DNA of 64,000 nucleotides from Thunnus maccoyii (GCF_910596095.1 NC_056550.1:11902501-11966500); one strand, 5' to 3'; numbered from the stretch's first letter, positions 43,925 through 55,921 are shown. Program-made: numbers and translations. The notes: a model not told the origin generated them from the sequence alone.

Positions 43925-44456
43925 ATGTTCTCTGTAGCTCTGCTGCTGCTGCTGCTGGATCCTGTGAGTCTCACTGAGGCAGAGACACTGACAGCATGAT
44001 CACAGCACACTGACTGTTATATAAAACTCCAAACCTCCACACAGCTGCAGAAAACTTGTACTGTTACATGATTTTGTTGTCACTTCACATTTTGTTTTAA
44101 TGTAGTTGGCACACTGACTGTTCACTGTTGTTACATTGACTCAACACTCAACATGTTTTCCTCCACAGGTGTGAAGTGTGAACAGTTGACACAGCCAGCC
44201 TCAGTGACTGTGCAGCCAGGTCAACGTCTGACCATCACCTGTCAGGTCTCTTATTCTGTTAGCAGCTATTGGACAGCTTGGATCAGACAAGAAGAACTGG
44301 AGTAGATTGGAAGTAGATATACTGGAGCTTCATACTACAAAGATTCACTAAAGAACAAGTTCCGTATCGACTTAGACTCTTCCAGCAACAGAGTGACTCT
44401 AAACGGACAGAATGTGCAGCCTGAAGACACTGCTGTGTATTACTGTGCCAAAGACA
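43925..44456 (+). pseudogene. IGHV: IGHV family A pseudogene (VA12): FR2 deletion and stop, rearranged intron
   Basis: Promoter ATGCAAAG 43821-43828, TATAAA 43849-43854. Leader 43925-43963 is 39 nt (CTG run one unit shorter than in VA1) and has the same out-of-phase end. The intron is enlarged: about 100 bp of family B 3' flank (ATATAAAACTCCAAACCTCC) sits inside it, as upstream of VA11. V exon 44169-44456: CDR1 region YSVSSYW; FR2 lacks 9 nt (WIRQEELE) and ends in TAG (44303-44305) in place of Trp; CDR2 SRYTGASYY. RSS: CACAATA 44457-44463, 23 bp, ACAAAAACC 44487-44495. Confidence 0.92.
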
Positions 44457-44496
44457 CACAATAACACAAACCATCAGCAGACCTGAACAAAAACCC

Positions 44497-45560
44497 CTCA
44501 GTGCCTGAACACTTGCAACATGAAGCCACCAGAGGAGGAGCCCTCAGACCACTAATGATTTCAACACCAGTTCACTGTCATGAAAAGGAAAGAATAAACA
44601 GAAATAAACCATAATGTATGTAATGTAAAAACCTATAGTATGAAAGTATAAAATATGTTGTTCATTTATTTTCTAACAAGAATTGATTTCATGCTGCTGT
44701 AGATACTTTGATGTTTTAATTAGTATTATGTCACAGTGTGTATTCTTATGACAAAAAAAATCAATAATAATATGTTATTTTTGTCTAAACTTTTATTTTT
44801 ATGAAAAAGACATGCAAGAGGTAACATTGCCACATGCATTTCCCCAAATTATCTCCCGGTGGATGAGATTAAGATTAATAAATAGAAAACATAGTGTCAT
44901 CTCATGTTTTAGTGAAGTTATTTTGTGTCATGATAATTCAGTTGCAAGTGTGTTAAAAATATGTGTTTGTTGGGGGAAACTCTGATATCCAACAACACAA
45001 GTTGGTTGTGACTCAAACTTGCGACACAAAATTCAACTTTTGAAGAGAATTCTGATTAAGTACAATTTTCAAAATTAGATGAACTAAATCAAAATTCATT
45101 TAACTGATGTTGCAATTCTTCAATCATTGTTTTGTCTGTGAGGACGAGTCAGTTCAAAACTTGGTTGTCTTCTACCTTTACTGATCCGACTGCAGAGAGA
45201 GAGACAAACTGGTTACTATAGTTTTCACTGATATTTGTTTGACACAAGAAACAAAGTTTATATTTCACATTGGACATTTTATTTTTATTGACTAAAGAAG
45301 ATGGGTATTAATAACATCTATGTACTGAGGAGTTGTTATTTTTCATGTATTCTTGTCAGTTTTCTTCACTTTTTGCTTATTGGGGTTTTATGTTCTCTGA
45401 CATCCTGAATATATGACATTTTGAGAGAAAAAACAAAACAAAGAATAACATGAACACGTATTCAAGAGTTACTTTGATACTTTTGTTTCTGTTAAAATGT
45501 ATTAATATATTAATTCAGTATTGCAAAATTTCAAAAGATCAATCCAGTTCTCTGCTTTCT
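44497..45560. other. A-to-B spacer, class I, with ghost B promoter
   Basis: A copy of the VA1-VB1 spacer. The decayed B promoter block is at 45135-45205. Octamer-like ATGCAAAA of VB11 is at 45575-45582. No gene. Confidence 0.55.
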
Positions 45561-45654
45561 GTGAGGAGGAGTCAATGCAAAACCTTGATGTCTTCCACCT
45601 CTACTTATCTGACTGCTGAGAGGATGACAGAGAACAGTGGACACACAGTTTAAC

Positions 45655-46100
45655 ATGATGGACTATAGGACAGGACTGCTGCTTTTAACTATCTGCTGGG
45701 CAGGTGAAGATCTTCACATATCTTGAGTTGAAGTTGTTGTTAAAAAGTTACCAGCTTAAAGCAACTGATTATTTTCCTTTTTCTGTCTTGACAGGTGTTG
45801 ATGGTCAGACTCTGACAGAATCTGAACCAGCAGTTAAAAAGCTTGGAGAATCCCACAAACTGACCTGTACAACATCTGGATTGTCATTCAGTAGCTACTG
45901 GATGGCCTGGATCAGACAGGCTCCTGGAAAAGGACTGGAGTGGATTGCAGCTATCAATGGTGGTGGTAGTAGCAAATACTACTCTCAGTCAGTTCAAGGC
46001 CGGTTCACCATCTCCAGAGACAACAGCAGAGAGCAGCTGTATCTGCAGATGAACAGTCTGAAGACTGAAGATTCTGCTGTTTATTATTGTGCTGGAGACT
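45655..46100 (+). CDS. IGHV: IGHV segment, family B (VB11)
   Basis: Leader 45655-45703, V exon 45795-46100. FR1 has AVKKLGES (Leu for the conserved Pro); CDR1 region [14 protein letters not shown]2 [13 protein letters not shown]3 [13 protein letters not shown]; end CAGDSQ (Gly for Arg, as in VB4). Cys/Trp/Cys are present. RSS: CACAGTG 46101-46107, 22 bp, ACAAAATCC 46130-46138. Probably functional. Confidence 0.91.
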
Positions 46101-46138
46101 CACAGTGACTGAGTTGGTTGAGCAGCTGTACAAAATCC

Positions 46139-46870
46139 TACAATACTCATCAGACCCCCTTTAACTCACATGAATAATGTTGTCAGTTCAGTTAGTTCAA
46201 GTAAATGATGTCATTCCTTCACACCCAAACACCTTCTTGGAACCAACAATATGCTAATTGGGTTTTTAAACAAAGAATCCTAACAACAGTTCTTCAGAAA
46301 GATTTTAATTGTCTTCTTACCTAAAGCAACATTTTTCTTTTTTTTTTAACTTGAATTTCAGTATCTGAGCAGCTCTCTAGAGGCTCTGAATGTCTGTGGC
46401 TTCAAACATGTGCAAAAAAGTATTTTATGTAAAACTCCACACAGCTGCAGAATACTTGGCAAATGATGAATTTACATATACAGTAATAAATGTTTAATTA
46501 AAATTACAGATACATATCCTTGTGAGACTATTTATAACTTTCAATTCATTCACAGTAGACTCACCAAAGACAGATTTTGATAATTATTTATTAATGATTT
46601 TTGTGGATGATAATGTGTTTTTATCCATTATTACACAAAATCTTATCCATGCAACACTCAGTATTAGACTAAAATCAGTTTATCTACAATAATACATGAA
46701 TAAATGGTAATTCATTTTAAATAAAATCGTAGCACCATTTTAAGTTCACTAAATTAACAATATATCATAGTACACACTATATATTCAGTCTGGAAACTTG
46801 ATAAGAAAGACTGAACTCTTCACCTCAAAGTGAAAAATAGAAGTAACAAGAAATAGATAATTATTAATTC
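46139..46870. other. Intergenic VB11-VC4
   Basis: Family B 3' flank grading into family C 5' flank, as at 9750-10775 and 57508-58370. Octamer ATGCAAAT for VC4 is at 46877-46884 and a (GT)n run at 46909-46930. No gene. Confidence 0.5.
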
Positions 46871-46978
46871 AACGATATGCAAATAAATGTGACTCATAAG
46901 GAAGTGAAGTGTGTGTGTGTGTGTGTGTGTCAGTGAGAGGACAGAAGAGCTCACATCAGTTCAGCTTCAACATCAACC

Positions 46979-47326
46979 ATGTTCTCTGCAGCTCTGATGC
47001 TGCTGCTGGCAGCTGGATCCTGTGAGGAGCTTTCAGTGGATTCACACTAATAAACACATTAGAAACACTGAATAGTCAGATGAATGATGGAGATAATGTT
47101 GATTTCTCTTTCCACAGGTGTGTACAGTATTGATCTCATCCAGCCAGACTCAATGGTTGTGCATTCTGGATAACCGTTGTTTTTCTGACAAACCTGGTAT
47201 AAAGAAAATATGGCTGCATGACAGTAGCTAATGAGCAGTTTAACTTTCTGTAGGTGCTGAGGGTCAAACACTGACTGAGTCTGAATCAGTGGTTAAAAGG
47301 TCTGGAGAATCTCATAGACTGAGTGA
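46979..47326 (+). pseudogene. IGHV: Mosaic IGHV pseudogene: family C leader and exon start (VC4) fused to a family E fragment (VE3)
   Basis: A complete family C promoter, leader (46979-47021) and acceptor lead into a V exon starting at 47118 that stops matching C after about 50 bp (..QPDSMVVH). It then continues as the 3' part of the family E intron (ACCGTTGTTTTTCTGAC) and the first about 70 bp of a family E V exon from 47254 ([19 protein letters not shown]). That in turn breaks at about 47326 into family A 3' flank like that of VA2. CDRs, Cys104 and RSS are absent. At least two junctions are needed. Confidence 0.9.
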
Positions 47327-47740
47327 ATGTGGAAAAAAAGAGTAATAAAAAACATTGATTGCATGATGCAATAATATATATACTAGAACATTATAATCAC
47401 TGATATATGACATTATGGAACAAATGGATTACACTACTAGACATTATTAAACCTTAAACCATTATGAATTAAAAGAGATTGGTGTCAGCTAAAAATGCAC
47501 AAGTCAATGCTTTTGCTAAATAGTCTTTCTCTGACTCATAATGTCAATATGTAGAATATTTAGGAACGAATAACAGCAACATTTCAACATGCACCTTGCT
47601 TTTAAAAGGAAGCAGTGAAACCCCCAAAAGTCATGTCTTTTCCATAACTTCATCATTTAAAAAGATTAACAATATATTATAATCCGAATAGCTACAGTGT
47701 TAGTAAGTTCACTGAATCACTTCTCTTCAGCCGTCATGGT
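47327..47740. other. VA2-type 3' flank without a gene
   Basis: It matches about 6450-6800 downstream of VA2 (for example GGAACGAATAACAGCAACAT, CACCTTGCTTTTAAAAGGAA). It marks the right part of the mosaic described for VC4/VE3. Confidence 0.6.
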
Positions 47741-48299
47741 GTCATGTATTGTGAGGGCTGGCCGAGCAGCCAGGCACAAAAAATGAGGAGGTACAGGCAG
47801 AGTTCAGCAGTCCAAGTGAATTTTATTTGCCATCAGTGGAGTGTGCAGATATTTACAGTGGACATGAATATCTGGCCAAAATGGAAAAAAAAAACAAAAA
47901 CTAATTAACCAAAAGTAAAAAAATAACCCTTTTCTCAAAAATAGGAGAATACACACACACACAAATAAAGAAATCAACTCTAAACTGCACTTTGATTATA
48001 CCCCCTGAGATTAGGCCCAAGGCAGGAGCTGCAGACTGAAGCTGTGTCTGTCTCTGTATGACCAGAAAAGCCTCGAGTCACCCCAGACTTCTCCCTCCTA
48101 TACAGGTGGACTCCACCTACTCAAGAGAACAATATCAATTATCTCTTACAAAACACTAACGAGGACAGCAGTGTTAAATAACAATATACTGTCAAATAGA
48201 AATTCATTGAAGTTTAGTCTAAAACGTGTTTTTCCTTAAAAAGATTACTTTAACAGTCAAATACCCCAAAAGAGGCAAAACACCCCTCCCACGCTACCA
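47741..48299 (-). mobile_element. Probable LTR fragment, minus strand
   Basis: Read on the minus strand, the stretch starts TGTGGTAGCGTGGGAGGG, has AATAAA near the far end (plus-strand 47830) and ends near CACAATACATGACA. A purine-rich tract (GGGGAAGAGA on the minus strand) precedes the start, as a polypurine tract precedes a 3' LTR. No flanking duplication could be found and the exact left end is unsure. It is treated as an old, incomplete element copy; the family is unknown. Confidence 0.35.
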
Positions 48300-49330
48300 C
48301 ACTTAGTCTCTTCCCCTGAGAACCCCTCTACTTAATCAGATGAACTGCACTGGCTCCAGTTTGCCAGTTCCTGGTCTGACAGAGGAAGAGAAAGCACAGC
48401 AGAGAAAACAGCTGAAGCACAATTTAAACTCAATAAACTGAGTACTTATAACACAACTACAATGTGTCTTCTTTTTTACCACAACATTTTAAATGTGTGC
48501 ATTGTCAATGCAAGTCAATGTTAGCAAACACCTACACACTAAGTAAACAAACTTTGGGATAAAAATCTCTGACCAACAGTAAGATTGAGAGGAGAGGGCT
48601 GCTGATGCATGTGTGTGTGTGTGTGTGTGGCATATGTGCCTTAAGGGCACAGGGCTTCCCTGTGACATGTATCATGTATCATGTCTATGTAAAACTATAG
48701 AAAATTAAGCTTTTTTAATGATCAACCAACTTCCTGTTTTTGTTTTTTTTCCTGTTTTTGTGAGCTGGAGAAAAAAACACACTAGAACCCGTCATCTTCA
48801 TTCTTCATCTTCAATACATTCATCAATGTTTAGATGTTCAATCAACCATTGGTTTCAGTTCATGTACAGTATGAAAATCACCTTGTAGACCTTGTTTGAG
48901 ATAGGAAAGCAGCATATCATATATCCTATTAAGTATTTATTTTTGTCAAAACTAAGATTTTGTGTCATGATAAGAACAGAAATTATTTTGCTCATTTGCT
49001 CTGGGGAGACTCTGGCATCCAGCAATTCAGAGTTGGCTGAAAACTTTTTTTGTATATGGTTAACTTTCCAGTAGTTGTTTCCAGTACAGTTTTTGCTTGT
49101 AGTGTGCACTGTTTTGGGATTTTTCTTTTGAAATGTTATTACTTTAAAAAAAAAAAAAAAAAAAACTTACAATAAAAATCTTTTTCACGACAACAAATCA
49201 AAAATCAGACCAAAAAATGTAACTTCTGAATCAAATTCAGGGCAAATTTTAAATTCACATTGCATAAAAGTATTAATTAATTTGGCAAGAGTCACGACTC
49301 TGACTATACATTGTAATAGTCTGATTCTCT
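48300..49330. other. Intergenic, unique DNA then family B 5' flank
   Basis: Holds a (GT)n run at 48611-48629 and a 20-base poly-A run near 49146. From about 48830 it follows the family B 5' flank as in 11690-12300 (GCCATTGGTTTCAGTTC-like wording). No gene. Confidence 0.45.
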
Positions 49331-49500
49331 CCTTCCTGTGAAGAGGAGTTAATGCAAACATTTATACATCTTCCACCTCTACTCATCTGTCTGACTTATC
49401 TCCACATTCACAGAATAAAACAGGCAATAAAGTTTTCTAAATCAGAATACAAAGAAAAGGAAGCTACATCCATCTACAGGCAGGATCAGATTCACATAAA
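49330..49500 (+). pseudogene. Ghost IGHV family B locus: promoter joined to 3' flank
   Basis: A family B promoter (CCTGTGAAGAGGAGTTAATG with ATGCAAAC 49352-49359, then CTTCCACCTCTACTCATCTG) breaks off at about 49405. It continues as sequence that lies downstream of VB13 (AATAAAACAGGCA, then AAGTTTTCTAAATCAGAATA; compare 54850-54940). Leader, V exon and RSS are entirely missing. The simplest reading is deletion of a whole V unit between its promoter and its 3' flank. Confidence 0.7.
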
Positions 49501-49509
49501 TTGTGTCTT

Positions 49510-51200
49510 TATTTATTTATTTATTTGTTTTGTTTATTTTTTACAGTGTTTACCTTGTCAACCAACTGCTTTATAGTTGATTTAGTTTTTTATTCATAAC
49601 ACATCTGTAACCACCACAGATAAAGGCAAAATGTGATGATTATTGCTAAAGAAAGTATTTCATCAATGCATGAACTAAAATAGTTTTCTTCTAAGTTACA
49701 GGATTTAGTTTTTTGCATATCGTCACACAGGTTTCAGTTCCTGAGCAGCTGTTTATCTCGAGGCTCCATGTCTGTGGCCTCAAACACCTGCAAACACTGA
49801 AACCGTTAAATCTTTTATGCAAGATTAGGTTTTCACACTATTTACATGATCCTGACTGCTGTCACTGTATTTCTTTTTGCAGCAAATACAATACATACAT
49901 ACTTACAGTGAGTAAGAAAAAATATTTGTACATATATTTTCTGTTATTGAAGAATGTCTTTAACCCCCAATGTATTTATTATAATGTGAAGACTACAGTA
50001 TAACTGAAGCTGTTCAATTTTTTTAAGATTATCTGCTAATGTGAGGAGTTTACAGATCCAATCTTAAACCTCCAGAACTGCTTGCAGACTCATCAGGGCC
50101 GCCCCGATAATTTCAAACATGTTTGATATTTAGGAGTTAAAATCTGAATGATTACGTCACTACTTTTCAAGCAGGACCACAATAGCCAATGAAAGACACA
50201 AGTCCACAAGGAGACGAAAGTGTTACAAACGTTAGTGCAAGACTGCAGATAGAACTTTCTCATGCTGGAGGCAAAATTTTTTTCCTCTGGATGGCGACAG
50301 ACTTACTCGCCCTACTCTGCCTCTGATTGGCTAGGACTTGTTTCATTTGTTGGTTAGGTTGCTTAGGTTTAGGCATGAGTCAACACAGTCTCACTTCAAA
50401 ATGTATAATAGCTACATTGGTCCACAGTGCAAATCATTGGGTCTCAGACAGACCGCATCAGTCTGGTGGGCAGACCATAGGAGTTGCTGCCGGGAAGTAG
50501 CTCATTTTCCTCACTGTCCTTGATAACTCGACAGTATGATAGGTTAATGTTATGGCCATCCATTTATTTGGTTTGTTTTGTTGTTGGTCTTTTGCTGCTG
50601 TCTGTCTGTTTCTCCTCTCTACAGAGCATTTCTTGTCTTTTTCGGCTTCCAAATTTACTTTTTTGTTTGTTACTTCTTTTTTGACAAACTGGGGTCTCTG
50701 TCAGTGTCTGAACTGTGAATGTAATCACTGTCATCACTGTGTCTGCTGCAGGACTCAAGTAATAACATTAAACAGACACAAACCCAGTTAGCAGCATGCA
50801 GATAGCGTTAGCATCAACAGCTACTGTAGCAGCCTGAATGTATCTCATATTCTTACATATTAACATTTTGGCTTTCAATGCTGTCATTTTTGAAGTAGTC
50901 ATAGCAACTTAAGTCACTAATAATAACATGATAATAAAGTAATCATACTTAGAAAGCTTGCTGACTAGCATGGTAGATGAAGGTAAATATCTGCTTCTTA
51001 CTGAGTTCAAACAAGATAAAAAACTGACTTTCAACTCAGTTGGTGTTTGTATCAGTGTCATACATAATTATTCTGATAAAAGAATCAGTTTGCAGGTCTC
51101 AAAACTTAAGATTTATCAACAATTCATAATATTTTCAGCTCCTTTAACCACAGTCACAGAGCAGTGAGGTCACATGGTAAAGAGGCAGAACCTGATTGGT
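49510..51200. other. V-free interval, unrecognised
   Basis: About 1.7 kb without V homology. It contains a TTTA run (49510-49525), CCAAT-like GATTGGC near 50325 and AACCTGATTGGTCC near 51190, and several GTTAGC motifs. Short frames on both strands show no recognisable domain. It may be composed of old transposon remnants, but I cannot name one. Confidence 0.35.
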
Positions 51201-51218
51201 CCTCCTGTCGACATAGTG

Positions 51219-51466
51219 AATGGTAAATGGCTGTTTATATAACGCTTTTAACCAAAGCTCTATATATTCTGCTGCTCACTCACCCTTTCACACACACTCA
51301 CACACTGATGGTGACAAGCTACTAGGCAGGATGCTGGTGCAACCATCGGGAGCAATTTGGGGTTCAGTATCTTGCACAAGGACACTTCGAAATGCAGACA
51401 AGAGTCAAGGAACCACCGACCTTCTGATTGATGGATGACATGCTCATCCTCCTGAGCCACAGCCAC
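51219..51466. repeat. Dispersed teleost repeat
   Basis: It starts TGGTAAATGGCTGTTTATAT and ends CCTCCTGAGCCACAGCC. In between are CTCACACACTGATGG, AGCAATTTGGGGTTCAGTAT, CTTGCACAAGGACACTTCGA and GAACCACCGACCTTCTGATT. This wording is typical of a short repeat I recognise from many ray-finned fish genomes. The orientation and class are uncertain. Confidence 0.7.
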
Positions 51467-52580
51467 CTCATTCCCATATATTCCCATACATTACAAGCGC
51501 TGATTGGCGCTTTGCAGATCAAACCTCTTGGCACCAAGTTTAAGATTGATTTCTGAGATAGAACCTCCTCTTTTGTCAAATTAGGGTCAATAATGTAAGA
51601 GTAGTTTCATGTGTATAATTCAGTTTTGCCAAAAATGTCAAGTGGAACCTTATAATTCTAAGGTCATGCAAATTCATGTCTTCTTACACGCTGAGACATG
51701 TCTCTGTTTCTTTTTTTTTTGCACAAACATACTGATAATGAATCCAGATAATGAAAGTTAAGAGATGTTTCATGAGAGGTCAAGAAGCCACAAGCTTATA
51801 CAACTGACCTCCCCTCAACTTAAAGAGAAAAACAAACAATAAAAAAAGGAAAAAAAAAAACAAAAAACGAGCAAACATAATTTAGGAACATACAACAAAA
51901 AATAAATGACAACAAGAAGCACACAAAATGAGCAGAATAATTAACCAATAAGAAAAAGAAGATTTTTGATAACACGCATGTAGAAAATGAGGTGTCACAG
52001 GTCACATTGACTTCTTTCAAACCTCTAGAGGGCAGTCTAGAACTGACTGGGTTTGATCCTCATACTGATCATGATAAATCATGTGCACTAGAAGTAATGT
52101 CAAGAAAGACCACAAGTGATTGGATTGGTTTTTATCTGACATCAGACTATTTTCACACTGGTTCATGTCAAAATTGATCTGCATATATTACATGTTCCTC
52201 TATACTCATTCACATTTTCTTCACTATGGTGTTTTTGTTACCTGATGTGGTGCCTTTTACAAAGATGACACAGAGAAATATGTTTATTAAGGGGTAAAGT
52301 GTTTATTTTTTAACTTTTATTCTGTTCCAGTATAATTAAACAATCACATACCTTAGAGGCACTGAAAACTTTGAATCATTTTTCTTTTTTTCTAAAGAAA
52401 ATTGAATCACAATCCTTATGAGTGAGTTGACAAGCATTTACAGTACTGCAGTGTTCAAAATTAACTGAGGGGATTAGAGGTATAAGAGTTTGGAGGATTC
52501 ATTTCTGCACAGTGAACATACATTCTCCACCAAACATGAACTGAGATCCGAGTCCGATCCAGTTCCTCCATTTGAGGAGG
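51467..52580. other. V-free interval, unrecognised
   Basis: AT-rich DNA with an A-rich patch (51835-51870). No gene, RSS or repeat family is recognised. The VB12 promoter begins near 52573. Confidence 0.4.
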
Positions 52581-52663
52581 AGTCAATGCAAAATATCTTC
52601 CTCTATTTATGTGACTGCAGATGGATGGTAGGATGACAGAGAACAGTGGACACACAGTTTAAC

Positions 52664-53111
52664 ATGATGGACTATAGGACAGGACTGCTGCTTCTAACTG
52701 TCTTCTGGACAGGTGAAAATATTTACAGATCTTGGGTTGAATCTGTCTTCAAATTGTTGCCAACATATGTAGAAAGTGACTGTTTACTTTTTTCTGTCTT
52801 GACAGGAGTTGATGGTCAGACTCTGACAGAATCTGAACCAGCGGTTAAAAAGCCTGGAGAATCCCACAGACTGACCTGTACGACCTCTGGATTCACATTC
52901 AGTAGCTACTACATGGCCTCGGTCAGACAGGCTCCTGGAAAAGGACTGCAGTGGATTGCTTTTATAGGCACAATCAGTTCTCCTATCTATTACTCCCAGT
53001 CAGTCCAGGGTAGATTCACCATCTCCAGAGATGACTCCAGCAGTAAACTCTATCTACAGATGAACAGTCTGAAGACTGAGGACACAGCAGTGTATTACTG
53101 TGCCAGAGACA
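52664..53111 (+). CDS. IGHV: IGHV segment, family B, subgroup 2 (VB12), Trp41 replaced
   Basis: Octamer-like ATGCAAAA 52586-52593. Leader 52664-52712 ([17 protein letters not shown]), V exon 52806-53111 (opens [14 protein letters not shown]). CDR1 region [11 protein letters not shown]: the invariant Trp of WVRQ is Ser (TCG at 52919-52921). FR2 also has GLQWIA for GLEWIA. CDR2 [13 protein letters not shown]3 [13 protein letters not shown], end CARDTQ. RSS: CACAGTG 53112-53118, 23 bp, ACAAAAACT 53142-53150. The frame is open, but loss of the core tryptophan makes a stable V domain unlikely. VB3 is the intact relative. Confidence 0.9.
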
Positions 53112-53150
53112 CACAGTGAGAGACAGTAATAGGAGAGTCATACAAAAACT

Positions 53151-54230
53151 ACTTCCTCTATTTACCACCACTGATAATATTCATTCCTTCAGTATCATCT
53201 TTCTTATAAAACTGACTGTGATGAACATTTGTTTTATTGTCAGACACAGAAATTCTGTTGTTATTATCTGAATATTTAGGAGTTATATTGTCTAATTTAT
53301 TTTTTATTGAACTAATGAAATCATACATTAACATTTTACAGGATAATTTTCGTGATACATAAACTGTGAATCCAGTGATTCAACCTACAAGTTGCTCTTT
53401 AAATTCAGTAGAAACTTACATGAATATAGAAAATTAAAGTAGAGACATATTTCTTTCTTCATAGAAAAAAGATGTTTTATATTTTGTTTCTTGGAAGCAA
53501 TGTTTAGAGGAGATGTAAAAAGACTGTTGATAGATGACAATGATAGTTAAATGTTTTGCATATAGTGAAACTGTAATTGTATGTTTTAATAACTACATGC
53601 ATAAAGATCATGCATGTGATACAAAAATGTGTAATTAAGTCATTTGTACAATTTCACACAATTTTGAGATTGTAGAACAATGAGCTAACAAAAAGAATAT
53701 TTGCTATACATAATTACATTTACAAAAAATCCTAAAATTGGGACATTTTACAGTTAAAAAATCTGTGTTGCGTTAAGATATTTGACAAATCAAAAGCTTT
53801 TTGCCTTTTTTTTTTTATAACTGAAGTATCTACTTATCTAACCTGTGATTAACAGTCAACATGATCACAAATATTGTGACAGATCAATAGAATAGATTAT
53901 TTATATATATTTGTTCATAATCATTTGCTGCTTTATTATTTTCAGTACAGTGAGTTTGTTAGTTGTCCAGCTGAAAAAAGAAGAATATTTCCAGCATTTT
54001 TATTACAAATAGGGTTAATTAGATTATTAGAATTAGAATTATTGTCACTTTGGAAAATAATTGTGCTCCTGTAGCAATCTTTTTACAAATACAACAACAC
54101 AGAGAGTCAAAAACAAATAGCAAAGAGCTCTGTAGAGGAGTGACTCCTCTTCAGTGAGCATCTATTCTCTAATTTCACCAAAAAATAACTGAGAGACAAA
54201 TCCACTGCAGTTTACTTCTCCCTGTGAGGA
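53151..54230. other. Intergenic VB12-VB13
   Basis: AT-rich; the first part resembles the VB3 3' flank in style. No repeat or gene is recognised. VB13 octamer-like ATGCAAAA is at 54238-54245. Confidence 0.45.
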
Positions 54231-54317
54231 GGAGTTAATGCAAAACCTTGATGTCTTCCACCTCTACTTATCTGACTGCAGAGAGGATGACAGAGAACAG
54301 TGGACACACAGTTTAAC

Positions 54318-54757
54318 ATGATGGACTATAGGACAGGACTGCTGCTTCTAACTCTATGCTGGGCATATGAAGATTTTTATAGATCTTAATCTAGCAGAGC
54401 TTTTATTGGTATCAGCAGTTTATTTCACTTTAATTTCCTTTTTCTTTGGACAGGTGTTGATGGTTAGATTTTGACAGAATCTGAACCAGCAGTTAAAAAG
54501 CCTGGAGAATCCCACAAACTGACCTGTACAGCATCTGGATTGTCATTCAGCAGCTACTGGATGGCCTGGATCAGACAGGCTCCTGGAAAAGGACTGGAGT
54601 GGATTTCCACTGTCAGAAATGACGGTGGCAGCAGTTACTACTCCCAGTCAGGGAGGCCGGTTCACTATTTCCAGAGACGACAGCAGACAGCAGCTCTATC
54701 TGCAGATGAACAGTCTGAAGACTGAAGATTCTGCTGTTTATTATTGTGCTCGACACT
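54318..54757 (+). pseudogene. IGHV: IGHV family B pseudogene (VB13): donor lost, stop, frameshift
   Basis: Leader 54318-54366; the donor GTGAAG reads ATGAAG, so the GT is gone. V exon 54454-54757 has TAG at 54465-54467 in place of the Gln of GVDGQ, and a 2-nt loss after YYSQS that puts FR3 out of frame. CDR1 region [14 protein letters not shown]2 [21 protein letters not shown] 54758-54764, 22 bp, ACAAGAACT 54787-54795 (atypical nonamer). Three coding or splicing defects mark an older pseudogene. Confidence 0.92.
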
Positions 54758-54795
54758 CACAGTGACACAAGAGGAAGCAACGCTGTACAAGAACT

Positions 54796-55395
54796 CACAA
54801 CATTCACATAATAAACTTCAATTCAACAAATATTGACTGATTGATGCAATAAAACAGGCAGTAAAGTTTTCTAAATCAGAATATGAAAGAAAATGTAGCT
54901 ACATCCCTCTACACGCAGGATCAGATCCACATAAACTTTCTTTCTTTTATTGTTTTTATTTTTTAAGTTAATATTAATTTAGTATCAACAATCCTAATCC
55001 ACCATCACCATGTTATTTTGCAGAGTTTGCGCAATTTGGTGTCATAACAATGTATTTGGGTATAAATAGTTTACAATAAAAGCAGAAAAAATATTATTTG
55101 ATAAAGTGAACAGTTGTTTCTAAATGCAGAGATATTGTGTGAAGAATGTGTGTGTCATTAAATAACCATTAATAATGAACTATTGAACAATAAATGTCAA
55201 GTATGTTGTTGTGTTTGAAATTAATATTTGTCTGTAACCACAGTGTCTACAAGCACATGTGTAACATCAAATAACACTGAAAAGGACTCATTATAGATTA
55301 CAGTGAAAAAAACTTGCAGTTTAAAATGTTTCATCAAGGCTCATCAGACTCTTCTATCAGGCTCCAATCAGACCAACATTAATGCTTCATGTGTT
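54796..55395. other. Intergenic VB13-VA13
   Basis: VB13 3' flank (its early part is what the ghost locus at 49.4 kb is joined to), then the family A 5' flank shared with 20540-21000. No gene. Confidence 0.5.
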
Positions 55396-55496
55396 TGATT
55401 CTATGCAAACTCAGTGATCCTCCTTGTTTCTCAGATATAAAAACTTTACATCAGACTGTCAGTGGAGATCACAACACATCAGTTTCATCATAAACC

Positions 55497-55921
55497 ATGT
55501 TCTCTGTAGCTCTGCTGCTGCTGTTGACAGCTGGATCCTGTGAGTCTCTTTGGATTTGTAATAGTCAACAGTTTTTCTTTTGTTTTGATAATTTGTCACA
55601 ATTTTCTTCTTCTTTTAACAGGTGTGAATTGTGAACAGTTGACACAGCCAGCCTCAGTGACTGTGCAGCCAGGTCAACGTCTGACCATCACCTGTCAGGT
55701 CTCTTATTCTCTTAGCAGCTATTTCACAGCTTGGATCAGACAGCCTGCAGGGAAAGGACTGGAGTGGATTGGAAGTGCACGTGTTGGATACACCACAGAC
55801 TACAAAGATTCACTAAAGAACAAGTTCAGTATCGACTTAGACTCTTCCAGCAACACAGTGACTCTGAATGGACAGAATGTGCAGCCTGAAGACACTGCTG
55901 TGTATTACTGTGCCAGAGACC
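55497..55921 (+). CDS. IGHV: IGHV segment, family A (VA13)
   Basis: Promoter ATGCAAAC 55403-55410, TATAAAAA 55436-55443. Leader 55497-55539 (MFSVALLLLLTAGS plus split Cys), V exon 55622-55921. It opens VNCEQLTQPASV (Asn for Lys), CDR1 region YSLSSYF, CDR2 SARVGYTTDY (cassette shared with VA3, VA8, VA14), FR3 FSIDLDSSSNTV. Canonical residues are complete. RSS: CACAATA 55922-55928, 23 bp, ACAAAAACC 55952-55960. It looks functional. Confidence 0.93.

Noticed and set aside
51820-52020. Phe-rich minus-strand frame
   Set aside because: It is a translation of an A-rich low-complexity patch.
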